Source: an uncultured Lentisphaerota bacterium
GTDB taxonomy: Bacteria > Verrucomicrobiota > Kiritimatiellia > CAIQIC01
DNA length: 64,000 nucleotides
Direction: 5' to 3'
Assembly (NCBI GenBank): GCA_903889245.1
Contig: CAISWQ010000033.1
Span: 1 to 64,000, forward strand
Notes under the pieces: generated by a model
Told to the model about the DNA's origin: nothing
What the model saw: only the letters and a program-made list of their open reading frames with translations
Databases searched by the model: none
Position numbers and translations under genes: made by a program
Shown here: positions 1-8,422 of the stretch, piece by piece
How positions within the stretch are numbered: position 1 is the stretch's first letter
How the letters are laid out: each line of letters opens with the position of its first letter

Positions 1-40
1 GGCGTTCTTTTTCAGTCAACTGCGTGTACTCTCGCTTCAT
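1..40 (-). CDS. N-terminus of IS30-family transposase (cut by window edge)
   Basis: Only 13 codons are visible, reading MKREYTQLTEKER on the minus strand. This matches the usual start of IS30-family transposases (a YTQLT-x-x-ER block followed by the helix-turn-helix). A clear ribosome binding site, AAGGAGAC, lies 7 bases upstream of the ATG, which supports a real start. The rest of the gene lies beyond the left edge, so integrity cannot be judged. With so few residues another protein is possible, but the match in position and sequence is good. Confidence 0.6.
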   Translation of the reverse strand, partial: MKREYTQLTEKER

Positions 41-131
41 GGACGGGTCTCCTTGCGGGGGTTGTTAGGTCCAACAACCGTTAGGTGTACCCGTCCGCTT
101 TCGGTGGTGCACTTATTATGTGCATGCGGGG
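1..131 (-). mobile_element. Edge of an IS30-like insertion sequence
   Basis: The stretch upstream of the transposase start has no other gene. It contains two small inverted repeats, GTTGTT/AACAAC (61-78) and TGCAC/GTGCA (108-124), as expected in the terminal region of an IS. The outer end is placed near 131 because half of a dispersed palindrome begins abruptly there. The terminal inverted repeat cannot be proven without the other end of the element. Confidence 0.4.
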
Positions 132-172
132 GCTTGGAAAATTCCGGCTGATTTTTTCCAAGCCTTGGAAAA
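132..172. repeat. TTCCAAGNCTTGGAA palindrome: half copy plus full copy
   Basis: A perfect 19-bp TTTTCCAAGCCTTGGAAAA lies at 154-172 (centre 163). A right half only (GCTTGGAAAA) starts at 132, exactly 31 bp before that centre. The missing left half abuts the IS30-like end. Positions 173-233 hold nothing else recognisable. Confidence 0.85.
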
Positions 173-233
173 CCGCGCGGGCAACCGGGCGGAGCGCGAG
201 GATGCAGGCCCTGTCGGTCCTGCCATCGCTCCC

Positions 234-1289
234 TCACCTGACTGATTTGCCCAGCAGCTCGACCATCGCTTTGCCCATGGCTTCGCCGACGTCCATATAG
301 ACCTTGGCGTTGCCGCCGTAGTGGCTGTTGCCGCTGCCGCCGCGGGCCATGTCGTGAGTATAGACGGTGGCGACGTTGCCTTTGAATTCGGGATGCTTGC
401 CGGTCTTGCCATCCACGGCGAGGTGGGCGTTCAGCACGGTTTCGGTGTTGCCGCCGCAGCCCTTGCTGGCTTCGCCGAGTGTGGCGATGACAAACTTCGC
501 GTCGGGGGCGTTGAAATCTTTGCGGAGCGACTTGATGACGTTGACGAGGTTCTCCTCGTAGTGGACGGAATGGGCCTCGGTGCCGCAGTCGCGCTCGCCC
601 TGCCACCAGAAGAAGCCGGCGACTTCGTAGCCGTCAACGCCGGGCATGTACTTGGCGAGATCGGCGAGGACCGCTTTCGCGTTGGCCACGTCGTCGTCGT
701 ACTGCTTGCCGGCGTACCACGTGATGGGCTTGGGCTCGGTGCCTTTTTCCCAGCGTTCGGGCGAGCCTTTGTAGCCGGGGAAGGTGAACGTCACTTCCTT
801 ACCGGTCTTCTTGTCCTTGCTTGTGTAGTCGTAGCCCTTGGAGCCGGGTGGCAGCAGGTCCCAGCCGAGCGCGCGGTTGCCGATGCAGCTCTTGAGGAGC
901 ATCACCGGTTCGTCAATCGCGCTTCCCAGAACGTGGCCCGTGCCGAATTCGATCCCGATCTTGCCCTTGCCAACCTTGAGCCACTCATTGTGCAGTACGT
1001 TCATCCCGCCGCCGCGACCAACCATGACCTGCACGTTGCGGACGTCGTTCCGCTCCGCCCAGTTGCCGGCGGCGTCCACGAGGTAGGGATAGAGCTTCTC
1101 CGTCTTCACGGCCATCTCCAGCGTCTCGCCCTTCGTGCCGGTGACGTTGCCCATGCCAACCATGTTGGATTGGCCCATCAGCACGAACACCTTCGCCTTC
1201 TTCGCCTGCGCCTCCACCGTCGCGCCCGTGAGCGCGACAACCGCCGCGGCCAGCAGGCACGCGCGCGTGAGGTTTGTTTGCCCGTTCAT
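234..1289 (-). CDS. Secreted SGNH carbohydrate acetylesterase (sialate O-acetylesterase/CE6-like)
   Basis: This 351-aa protein probably removes acetyl groups from sugars or polysaccharides in the periplasm or outside the cell. It has a signal peptide (about residues 1-28, ending VEAQA). Block I, GQSNMVG, lies at 39-45 with Ser41 as the likely nucleophile. A WWQGE block typical of PF03629 lies at 228-232, and a SHYG motif near residue 325 may supply the catalytic His. The start is supported by AAAGGAAG upstream. It is last in an apparent operon behind a Gfo/Idh/MocA oxidoreductase and a transglutaminase-like protein, a setting typical of polysaccharide use. The exact substrate cannot be read from sequence. 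Confidence 0.85.
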   Translation of the reverse strand: MNGQTNLTRACLLAAAVVALTGATVEAQAKKAKVFVLMGQSNMVGMGNVTGTKGETLEMAVKTEKLYPYLVDAAGNWAERNDVRNVQVMVGRGGGMNVLHNEWLKVGKGKIGIEFGTGHVLGSAIDEPVMLLKSCIGNRALGWDLLPPGSKGYDYTSKDKKTGKEVTFTFPGYKGSPERWEKGTEPKPITWYAGKQYDDDVANAKAVLADLAKYMPGVDGYEVAGFFWWQGERDCGTEAHSVHYEENLVNVIKSLRKDFNAPDAKFVIATLGEASKGCGGNTETVLNAHLAVDGKTGKHPEFKGNVATVYTHDMARGGSGNSHYGGNAKVYMDVGEAMGKAMVELLGKSVR

Positions 1290-1339
1290 GGTTCCGCTTC
1301 CTTTCTTTGATTACTGATTACACGGCTGAAAATATGAAC

Positions 1340-3451
1340 CTAGCGCAGCGGTGTGAGGGTGAACTCCTTGATCGCCACGTTGCGGCTCCCTTCCCGGATC
1401 GAGAAGGTGAGCGTGTTCCGGCCCTTGAGCAACTGCAGCTCGGCCGGCTGGGTCTGTTGCCACAAGCCGATGGTGTAAGGGACCGCGACCTCAACCGACT
1501 GCTTGGCGTCGTTCGCCGCGAACAGAAATTTCTGTCCCTCTTGTAGTGTGGCGACCCGCGCGGTCAGCACATATCTGCCCGCTTGCGGCGCCTCAAAGGT
1601 GTACTGCGTTTTCAAGCCGCCGCCGCCCAGCAGTTGCATACCGCCGCCGAAGCTCTTCATGGCGGTCGCCGTTCCCGTGGCCTTGCCGTGGGCCACTGCG
1701 GGGATGGTGATTTTCCCATCCTGATGCACGCTCACCTGCTGGTCGTCCTTGGTGACAGCCGCCGCTTCCACCGTCTGTTGTTCCTGCGGCTCGTTGGCCT
1801 CGGCCAGCTCTTCGCCGAGCGGCCCCAACTTGACCGCCTGCGATGCGAGGAACAGCGCCTCGTAATGCGCGAGGCTGCTCCAGATGCCGCCCTCCACTTT
1901 CTTGCGGCTGTTGTAGGCCGGCTCGCCGAGGATGCGGCTGACCCACTGCGCGCGCAGCACCTTCAGATAGTCCTGCGTATGTTCCCGCGCCTGGGTCTCC
2001 AGCAGAAAATCCGCTCCGCCCAGCGGGGCTTCGTCCTTGTCCCACCAGCTATGCTCGAACCCGGCGCCGAGATTGACGACCCAGCCCTTCGGCGTCCAAT
2101 GGCTCAACGCGGCGTGCTTGTGCTGGGTCACGCCCCACACCGGAATGCCGAAGGCGCGCAGGATGAATCGCCCGAAGAACGCGCGCCGGCCGCACACGCC
2201 GCCGTCCTTGGGGATGTTCTGGTATTCGTTCAGCGTCGGCAGATCGTTCTGCACATTCTGGGAGCCATAGGGGACCTCGGTCTTGACGGCGGCGGAATAA
2301 CGCCAGCCGTAGTTCGAATTGCCGACGTGATCGGGCCGGTACGTCCGCAGCATCTCGCGGCCCCACGCCAGAATTTCGTCCGGCGCATTGCAATCGATGA
2401 CCATCCGATATTCCCACGTCGAAAAATTTTTGAACGCCGGATCCAGCTCGCCGTTGAGATAGGCCTTTTCATAATGCAGGTAGCGCCTGACCGGGTCCAC
2501 GATGGCGGGCGCGTTGGCCTGGGCTTGGGCGTTGTTCTGTTTGATCGGCACGGCGTGCTCCAGGCTGGTGGCCAAGGCCAACCGGTGCAAGACGCCTGCG
2601 TTGGCCTTCGGACTCGCCTGCTGGATCGCCGAATAAATGTCCATCGCCTGGCCATACTTGCCATACGGCGCGCCGCCGGCGATGAGCATCTCCTTCATCA
2701 ATTTGTCATCGGCCAGCAGTTTGGCCTGCAACGCCTCGCGCTGCGGCTGCCCCTGCGCAAACTCCGCCAACCCGCGCGGCGTCGCCGCAGTCAGCACTGT
2801 GCCCTTGACCAGCAACGCATCCAGCTTGTCGCCCGAGAGGAAGGGTTCCACCTCCGCCAGCAGCGCCCGGGCGGCGATGAGTTCGTTGGTGCGCGCCAGG
2901 ACCAGCGCCGCCTGGGCGGACTGATTTGCCTTGCCCTGCGCCGGTTCGCCGGTCTTCGCCTTGTCGAGTTCGGTCTGCGCCTGCTTGATCGCCTTCTCGC
3001 CATCCGCCTTGTTCGCCTGCCATTTCGCGAGGTCTTTTCTGGCTGCTTCGCGCTGCGCCTCCGTGGTCGCGGCCTTGAGGTCGGCCTCCGCCTTGGCGAT
3101 GCCCTGGTTGGCCTTCCCCAGCCAATACTTCTTCCAGTTGGCGATTTTCGCCTGAATATTCCCGGCCTCGCTCGCAGATTTCTGTGTGGCCTCCGCTTTT
3201 TGCTGCGCCGCCTTGAGTGTTGCGCGTGCTTGCTGGAGCGCGGCCTTCTTCTGCTCCGCCACAGCGGGCAAGGCCTTGGCAAGCTCCGCCTGCAAAGCCT
3301 TGAGTTGTTCCGCGTAGTGTGCCGCGAGCCGCTCGCCGTCTTGGGTGAGGACAACCGCGGGTTCCGGTTTCTTGGCCGCCGACACCGTGCCGAGCCCGAT
3401 GGCGGTCGCGGCCAGCAGGCAACCCAGCTTCATGGTTGTTGTGTTTGTCAT
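1340..3451 (-). CDS. Secreted coiled-coil protein with transglutaminase-like domain and C-terminal beta domain
   Basis: This 703-aa protein begins MTNTTTMKLG with a signal peptide ending near VSAAKK (MKLG at 3433 is an alternative start). The ORF track extends upstream, but that part overlaps the next gene. Residues from about 35 to 220 are rich in Ala, Lys, Gln and Glu and look like a long coiled coil. A central region contains GGVCGRRAFFGRFILRAFGIPVWGV followed by a KHAALSHW block, which fits the Cys and His of a transglutaminase/protease-like fold. The C-terminus (YTFEAPQAGRYVLTARV...) looks like a carbohydrate-binding beta-sandwich. It lies 8 bp after the oxidoreductase gene and 50 bp before the esterase gene, so probably co-transcribed. 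Substrate and role are unknown. Confidence 0.7.
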   Translation of the reverse strand: MTNTTTMKLGCLLAATAIGLGTVSAAKKPEPAVVLTQDGERLAAHYAEQLKALQAELAKALPAVAEQKKAALQQARATLKAAQQKAEATQKSASEAGNIQAKIANWKKYWLGKANQGIAKAEADLKAATTEAQREAARKDLAKWQANKADGEKAIKQAQTELDKAKTGEPAQGKANQSAQAALVLARTNELIAARALLAEVEPFLSGDKLDALLVKGTVLTAATPRGLAEFAQGQPQREALQAKLLADDKLMKEMLIAGGAPYGKYGQAMDIYSAIQQASPKANAGVLHRLALATSLEHAVPIKQNNAQAQANAPAIVDPVRRYLHYEKAYLNGELDPAFKNFSTWEYRMVIDCNAPDEILAWGREMLRTYRPDHVGNSNYGWRYSAAVKTEVPYGSQNVQNDLPTLNEYQNIPKDGGVCGRRAFFGRFILRAFGIPVWGVTQHKHAALSHWTPKGWVVNLGAGFEHSWWDKDEAPLGGADFLLETQAREHTQDYLKVLRAQWVSRILGEPAYNSRKKVEGGIWSSLAHYEALFLASQAVKLGPLGEELAEANEPQEQQTVEAAAVTKDDQQVSVHQDGKITIPAVAHGKATGTATAMKSFGGGMQLLGGGGLKTQYTFEAPQAGRYVLTARVATLQEGQKFLFAANDAKQSVEVAVPYTIGLWQQTQPAELQLLKGRNTLTFSIREGSRNVAIKEFTLTPLR

Positions 3452-3459
3452 GGTTTGAC

Positions 3460-4734
3460 CTAGACGAGTTCTTCCTTTGCCGCATCCCAGCGCACCATAC
3501 GCTGCTCCTGCTGCGCCTTCAGCGACATCAGAAACGTGGCGGTCTCGATGAACGCCTCGTCGGTCGAGCATTTCGGCGTGCCGCGCGTGCGGATGCAGTT
3601 GATCCAGTCCTGCATGTGGTTGGGCTGCGGCGGCGTCTGGCCGCGCTGGTAGCCCTTGGGCAGGACCGCCTGCTCGTTGTAGCCGGCCGGGATGAGCTGG
3701 AACGTGGTGACGTTGTGCGCGATGTCGTCGAAGCGCAGCGTGGCCTCGCGCCCGCAGATGGTCACCGGCTGGCTGTCGGTGGTGTTCATGCTGCCGGTGA
3801 AGGTGACGGTGCGGCCGAGCTTCTCGAACTGATAGACCGCGCTCCACGTATCCGGCACCTCGCGGTCGTCGCGCAGCAGCGCAATCTGGCCGGCGCTGAC
3901 GCAGCTATCGGGGATGCCGTGGCCGAGCAGGTATTGGACGAAATCCATCTCGTGCGAGAGCAGGTCGCCCGCGTAGCCGGTGCCGTAGGCGTAGTAACAG
4001 CGCCAGTGCCAGAAGTGCCGCTCGTTCCACGGAATCTGCGGCGCCGGGCCGAGCCACTTCGTCCAGTCCACGTTCTTCGCCACCTGCGCCGGGTCGGGCC
4101 GCTGCCACTGGTCATAGTAGCCGTACCAGCGCCAGTTCGGATGCTCCGGCTCCAGCGACTTGAAGCGGCCCGTCCGTACCAGCGTGATCGGGCCGAGGAT
4201 TCCGCTGGCGATCACTTCCTTCGCCTGCGTCGCGCACGTCGCCTGCCGCGCGTGGTGGCCAAGCTGGAACACCGCCTTGCTCTGCTTGAGCGCCGCGCGC
4301 ATCAGCTTCGCCTCCGCGAGCGTTCGCGAGAAGCCCTTCTCGCAGTAGATATCTTTGCCCGCCTGCACCGCATCGAGCACCATCTGGCAGTGCCAATGGT
4401 CCGGCGTCGCGATCACCACCGCGTCCACGTTCTTGTCGGCCAGCAGCTCCCGGTAATCCACATAGGACTTCACGTCGGGATTCTGGCTGCGCTGGGCGGC
4501 CTTCTGCCGGTGCGCCGCATACACATCGCACACCGCGGTGACCTTCACGCCGTCGCAGTTCACGGCCACGTTGAGCAGGTCGCCGCCGCGCGTGCCGATG
4601 CCGATGCAGCCGATCCCGATCGTCTTCGCCGGGGACGCCGCCGTGAGTATTGCCGGGGCCAGCGCCGCGCCCGCCGCGACTTGACCGGTCGCCCGCAAAA
4701 ACTGACGCCGGTTCAACTCCGAGTTTTCCTTCAT
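3460..4734 (-). CDS. Tat-exported Gfo/Idh/MocA family oxidoreductase
   Basis: This is a predicted NAD(P)-dependent sugar or cyclitol dehydrogenase of about 424 aa. The twin-arginine signal RRQFLRA (9-15) indicates folded export. A Rossmann glycine motif, GIGCIGIGTRG, lies at 40-50, and ATPDHWHCQMVLDA follows at 110-123. The usual CEKP motif appears as CEKG at 131-134. The later block GTGYAGDLLSHEMDFVQYLLG is typical of the secreted subfamily common in PVC bacteria. I chose the ATG at 4734 because it places the Tat signal at the N-terminus; the ORF track starts 33 codons earlier. It is first in an operon with the transglutaminase-like and esterase genes. Confidence 0.88.
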   Translation of the reverse strand: MKENSELNRRQFLRATGQVAAGAALAPAILTAASPAKTIGIGCIGIGTRGGDLLNVAVNCDGVKVTAVCDVYAAHRQKAAQRSQNPDVKSYVDYRELLADKNVDAVVIATPDHWHCQMVLDAVQAGKDIYCEKGFSRTLAEAKLMRAALKQSKAVFQLGHHARQATCATQAKEVIASGILGPITLVRTGRFKSLEPEHPNWRWYGYYDQWQRPDPAQVAKNVDWTKWLGPAPQIPWNERHFWHWRCYYAYGTGYAGDLLSHEMDFVQYLLGHGIPDSCVSAGQIALLRDDREVPDTWSAVYQFEKLGRTVTFTGSMNTTDSQPVTICGREATLRFDDIAHNVTTFQLIPAGYNEQAVLPKGYQRGQTPPQPNHMQDWINCIRTRGTPKCSTDEAFIETATFLMSLKAQQEQRMVRWDAAKEELV

Positions 4735-4983
4735 GATGCTGACCTTTCCCATGTGACGAGCTGGCTTCAGTGATACCGTCTGCTGCTTGAAACTGCACCA
4801 GGGTGGCCCGCACGCTCCGTCGCGCGGGCGCAAGCCGTACGCGAAGCGCCCGGCCCACCTTCACAAGCGCAAAAAGACACTGAAAATGTCATGCAAAAGC
4901 GTGGCCTCGCTCCGGCTGGTCCAAGGCACCTGGAAACCGAAGTTGGATGCGGGATACGGTTAACGGGTTTGAAATTCTGGCTG

Positions 4984-5131
4984 ACTGGGAGCGGCGGTGT
5001 CTCACCGCCGCAAAACAAACCGAAGCCACCACCAAGCAACGTCGCGGGTGCGGGACATCTTCACAAACCTTGCGTGCAAAGGTCTGGCGTGAGGCTTGCC
5101 TTGCGGCGGCTGGCAAGCCGCCGCTCCCAGT
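4984..5131. repeat. GC-rich inverted repeats in a gene-free region
   Basis: The interval 4735-5322 contains no convincing gene. It holds ACTGGGAGCGGCGG (4984-4997) and its exact inverse CCGCCGCTCCCAGT (5118-5131). Each arm is itself part of a local hairpin (CGGCGGTG-tct-CACCGCCG and GCGGCGGC-tggcaa-GCCGCCGC). These resemble REP-type intergenic hairpins. The promoter of the oxidoreductase operon should also lie in this region, but I could not define it. Confidence 0.7.
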
Positions 5132-5235
5132 TAGTCGGACGGCACAGCATCGTGCGTGTGACCTTGGCCGCACCTGCGAAGTTGCGCAGCGCGTACAGAC
5201 GGGGCAGAAGAGTGGGAAACTCGGTCGTACCTCGG

Positions 5236-5286
5236 TTTTCAGGAGCCTTGGAAAAACATCCGTAAAACTTTCCAAGGCCTGGAAAA
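5236..5286. repeat. TTCCAAGNCTTGGAA array, 2 copies
   Basis: A degenerate copy (TTTTCAGGAGCCTTGGAAAA, centre 5246) is followed by a better copy (TTTCCAAGGCCTGGAAA, centre 5277). The centres are 31 bp apart. The array lies immediately downstream of the ThuA gene stop. Confidence 0.8.
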
Positions 5287-5322
5287 ACCCGCTGTTGTGC
5301 CGGAACGCGCGTGTTGTCATGG

Positions 5323-6282
5323 TTACTGCGGGCGCATCCCCTTCTTGAAGCCACCGAAACCGTACGGCAACGGCTGGTACTCACCGACGATCTCCACGTT
5401 GGCACGGGCAGCGATTTGATCCTCCAGCCCCAGCGCCCAATAGCAGGCGTTGATGATGAGCCGGCGCAGACCCTCGCTCTGGAGATCGGTGGAGGAACCC
5501 ATCGTCGTGGTGAAGATGCGGTTGGTCGTCGCGGCCTGCCGGAGCCACGCCACCGGCATCATCGGGTCGTTGATGCCCTGCGCTTGTTTGTCGGTCGCGC
5601 GCTTCTTCTGGTGATCGGCGGGCGGATCGGTGGGCTGCATCCCTTTCAGCACCTGACCGCGGACGAGAATCTGCGCGTCAGCCGGCGGATAGGCCTCGTA
5701 CACGTCCGTGTCGCCGAAGATGTCCCCCACCCCACGCAGGATCGGGTGCTGGCGTGACGCCGGCTCGCTGACGCCGCGCGTGGCCTCGAATTTGTGATGC
5801 CCCCAGTGGCTCACCCATTTCTCGCCGAGGACCTGTTTCCCGAAATCGTTATAGGCCTGGTAGGCGCTGTCCTTGCCGAGGGCGAACGCGTGCGTGCTCG
5901 TGCGCAGCGCGACGAACGGTTTGCCCGCGCGGTGATAGGCGACGAAGTGCTGCATCTGCTCATCCGGCCACGCGCGGTGCCGCAGCAGCATGAGGCAGAG
6001 ATCGGCGGAGTCGAGCGCCTTGAGGCCGGGCTCGTTGTCCTTGGCGTTGGGATCAATCTCGCCGGTCTGTTTGTTGATGGCGAACAGGACGGTGCAGCGG
6101 AAGCCGTGGCGCTCCGACAAAATCCGGGCCAGCATCGGCAGGCCTTCCTCGGAGCGGTACTCCTCGTCGCCGCTCAACAAAACGATGTGCTTCTCCGCGC
6201 CGCGTGCGCCGGCAACGATGGTGCCCGTCAGGAGCAGAGCGGCAATACTCATGAACAAACTCGCTATGGTTGGCCTAGGCAT
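5323..6282 (-). CDS. Secreted ThuA-like protein
   Basis: This 319-aa protein has a ThuA fold (PF06283), related to class I glutamine amidotransferases and linked to sugar metabolism in PVC bacteria. It starts MPRPTIASLF with a hydrophobic signal peptide ending near ARGAEK; the ORF track start 10 codons earlier is less likely. Recognisable blocks are KHIVLLSGDEEYRSEEGLPML, LCLMLLRHRAWPDEQMQHF, SHWGHHKFEATRG, DTDVYEAYPP and a C-terminal RRLIINACYWALGLED. It lies downstream of the fucosidase gene on the same strand with about 140 bp between, including a fragment duplicated from yjbQ. The enzymatic role of secreted ThuA proteins is unclear. Confidence 0.75.
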   Translation of the reverse strand: MPRPTIASLFMSIAALLLTGTIVAGARGAEKHIVLLSGDEEYRSEEGLPMLARILSERHGFRCTVLFAINKQTGEIDPNAKDNEPGLKALDSADLCLMLLRHRAWPDEQMQHFVAYHRAGKPFVALRTSTHAFALGKDSAYQAYNDFGKQVLGEKWVSHWGHHKFEATRGVSEPASRQHPILRGVGDIFGDTDVYEAYPPADAQILVRGQVLKGMQPTDPPADHQKKRATDKQAQGINDPMMPVAWLRQAATTNRIFTTTMGSSTDLQSEGLRRLIINACYWALGLEDQIAARANVEIVGEYQPLPYGFGGFKKGMRPQ

Positions 6283-6363
6283 GGTCCGTCCGATTTGCGC
6301 GCGATGATGCACGGGCGCCCGAACCTTGTCCAGCCCCGACCAAGCCAGGGCGCGGGCCGCTAC

Positions 6364-6399
6364 TCGCCGATGATTTTCACGAGCACGCGCTTGCGGCGG
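6364..6399 (-). pseudogene. Duplicated fragment of the yjbQ 3' end
   Basis: These 36 bases are identical to 8427-8462, which encode the last residues of YjbQ ([11 protein letters not shown]). In the same reading frame they are followed by a stop codon and preceded by WFCGC, so this looks like a leftover 3' end of a yjbQ-like gene. The two copies flank the fucosidase gene as direct repeats. Confidence 0.65.
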
Positions 6400-6423
6400 C
6401 AGCCGCAGAACCAGCCACGGGTT

Positions 6424-8400
6424 TCAATTTTTCGGTTCGAGTTTGATCACACGTACGCCGGCTTCCGGCTTTGCGGCTGGAATGGCGACGCTCACGGTGC
6501 CGCCCACAACCGGCGTCGGCAGCAGGACAATTTCGGCGAGTTGGAACATGGACGCATTGTCGTGCACACGCAGGAATTCAAGGCGGTAGTGGGCGAACGC
6601 GGTGCTGTTCGTGATGGTGAAAACCCTGCGGCCATTGCGCTTCTCCCAAACCGGCTCTTCCTTGCGTTCGTCGAGCAGCGTCCACTTCGTGCCGTCGTTG
6701 GAACCGAGGAAGCGCCATGCGGCGGGATCGCGCTCGGGCCGGTCGTTGCCGGAAGTCAGCGCATAGGATGTGACCGGGGGACGTTTCCCGACCACCTCGG
6801 CCTGCCAGACGATCGGGAAACGCTGGCTGTGGCCGAGACACCATTTCGTCGCGGAGTTTTCGTCGTTCGAGGATTCGATGCCTTCCACGCCCGCTCCGGC
6901 GTGCCTGCTCGGGCTGCTGACTTTCAGGCCGCATTCCGCCGGCGCGGTGAAGTCGCCCGACGTCGTGACGGCCAGCTCCTGCGACTCACCCAGGAGGTGC
7001 GCGCGATAGGGGCCGCGTTGCAACGTACCGGAAAGCGCGACGGTGGCGGGACTCTGTTCGCCCTTCTTGCCGGGGATCAGATAGAGATAGCGGACCGCGC
7101 CCTTGGAACTGGCCGGCACAGTGGCGGTCTCGCGCCCTTGCAACGCCCGCGTGCCATAGATGGACTCGCTATTGACCCGCATCCACGCTTCCAGCTTCGC
7201 GAGATTCTCGTAGGCGGCCGGCTCCAGGTCGCCGCTGGCGGTCGGGCCGATGTCGAGCAGGTTGTTGATGCCCGAGGCGCGGCAGCGGACGAGCTCGCCG
7301 ACGACCTCGTTGAACGGGCGGTAAGGATGTTTGGTATACGACCAACTACCCGCCCAGCACGAGCAGAGTTCGCCCCACTCATCGGCCTTGAGGCGCAGAT
7401 CCTCGGGCAGATGGCCTTCCGGCGTGATGTAGTCGGCGCGGCCGTGGAAGCGCGGATTGATGACGATGCCAGGCTGGAGCGCGCGGATGCGCTCGATGGG
7501 GAAAATATCGCCGCGCTGCGGATGCGAAGGGCCGCCATCGAACCACATCACATCTATCTTGCCGTAGCGCGTCAGCAACTCCTCGATCTGGCCGCAGACC
7601 ATTTCCTTGACCGCCTGCTGATGCGCCGCAATCTCTTCCGGCGTGTGCTTCAGTTCGCGCACCTCGTGATCCGGCCCCAGCTCTGGCAGCTTGCCGCGAT
7701 AGCGCGCCGCGGTGCCGCCATACATGTAATTCATGAAGTCGCGCTCGAAGTGCCAGTCGGGGCCGGAGAAATAGAAGCCTACCTTCAGCCCCGCCGCGCG
7801 GCAGCCCGCGACGAATTCCTGCAGCAGGTCGCGCCCCTGCATCGGCGTGTCCTTTGTGTTGAAGCCGCCAAAGGCGGAGGGCCAGAGCGCGAAACCGTTG
7901 TGGTGTTTCGTCGTCAGCACGGCGTACTGGAAGCCCGCCGCCTTCGCCTGCTTCAGCCAGACCTCGGGGTGGAAATTCGTCGGGTTGAATTCCTTCGCCA
8001 GCGCCCAGTAGCCGTTCGGCGTGATCTGCGGCGGTTTGCCGGTCAGGTTATAATCCTTTTCGCGGATGATGCGCGCGAACTCGGCGGGATCATCCTTGAT
8101 GACCTTCGGCGGCTTGGACCACGAGAGCCCGGTGCCCGCGATCATCGGCCACGACGTTTCCAGGCAGCGCACCGACGCCTCGTCCCAGTGCAGGAACAAA
8201 CCCAGTCCCGCCTCCGGGAACCACTGCGCGTCCGGATGCTCCGTGTGCTTGCGGCTTTGCTTCGTTTCCACGACGCCAATCGCTGCGTGCTGCCCCTGCG
8301 CCACCGCGTCGGCGCGGACATTTTCCAAGCCTTGGAAAAACAGCACGGCCAGCGTTCCAATGATTGGAAACCGCGCCTGATTCACGAGGGTGCTTTTCAT
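6424..8400 (-). CDS. Alpha-L-fucosidase, GH29, with C-terminal F5/8-type domain
   Basis: This 658-aa secreted glycosidase should release alpha-L-fucose from polysaccharides. GH29 landmarks are WFPEAGLGLFLHWDEASV (60-77), TTKHHNGFALWPS (163-175) and DVMWFDGG with the likely nucleophile Asp288. The C-terminal part (about 540-650, WRFLGSNDGTKWTLLDER...FAHYRLEFLRVHDNASMFQLAEIVL) is a galactose-binding, F5/8-C-like domain. The signal peptide is odd: residues 10-16 (RFPIIGT) and 21-27 (FFQGLEN) are encoded by two copies of the dispersed palindrome. The gene begins 22 bp after the yjbQ stop and is probably co-transcribed with it. Confidence 0.92.
   Translation of the reverse strand: MKSTLVNQARFPIIGTLAVLFFQGLENVRADAVAQGQHAAIGVVETKQSRKHTEHPDAQWFPEAGLGLFLHWDEASVRCLETSWPMIAGTGLSWSKPPKVIKDDPAEFARIIREKDYNLTGKPPQITPNGYWALAKEFNPTNFHPEVWLKQAKAAGFQYAVLTTKHHNGFALWPSAFGGFNTKDTPMQGRDLLQEFVAGCRAAGLKVGFYFSGPDWHFERDFMNYMYGGTAARYRGKLPELGPDHEVRELKHTPEEIAAHQQAVKEMVCGQIEELLTRYGKIDVMWFDGGPSHPQRGDIFPIERIRALQPGIVINPRFHGRADYITPEGHLPEDLRLKADEWGELCSCWAGSWSYTKHPYRPFNEVVGELVRCRASGINNLLDIGPTASGDLEPAAYENLAKLEAWMRVNSESIYGTRALQGRETATVPASSKGAVRYLYLIPGKKGEQSPATVALSGTLQRGPYRAHLLGESQELAVTTSGDFTAPAECGLKVSSPSRHAGAGVEGIESSNDENSATKWCLGHSQRFPIVWQAEVVGKRPPVTSYALTSGNDRPERDPAAWRFLGSNDGTKWTLLDERKEEPVWEKRNGRRVFTITNSTAFAHYRLEFLRVHDNASMFQLAEIVLLPTPVVGGTVSVAIPAAKPEAGVRVIKLEPKN
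8321..8371. repeat. TTCCAAGNCTTGGAA array inside the fucosidase signal-peptide codons, 2 copies
   Basis: TTTTCCAAGCCTTGGAAAA is centred at 8330 and TTCCAATGATTGGAAA at 8362, 32 bp apart. Both are read through in frame as part of the signal peptide of the GH29 enzyme. Confidence 0.85.
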
Positions 8401-8422
8401 GTTGTGTGTCTCCCAAACCCGT

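Noticed and set aside
37-606. Minus-strand ORF of 189 aa at the left edge
   Set aside because: It overlaps the esterase 3' region and the IS end in another frame and is rich in Arg/Gln shadows; the IS30-like start and esterase are better supported.
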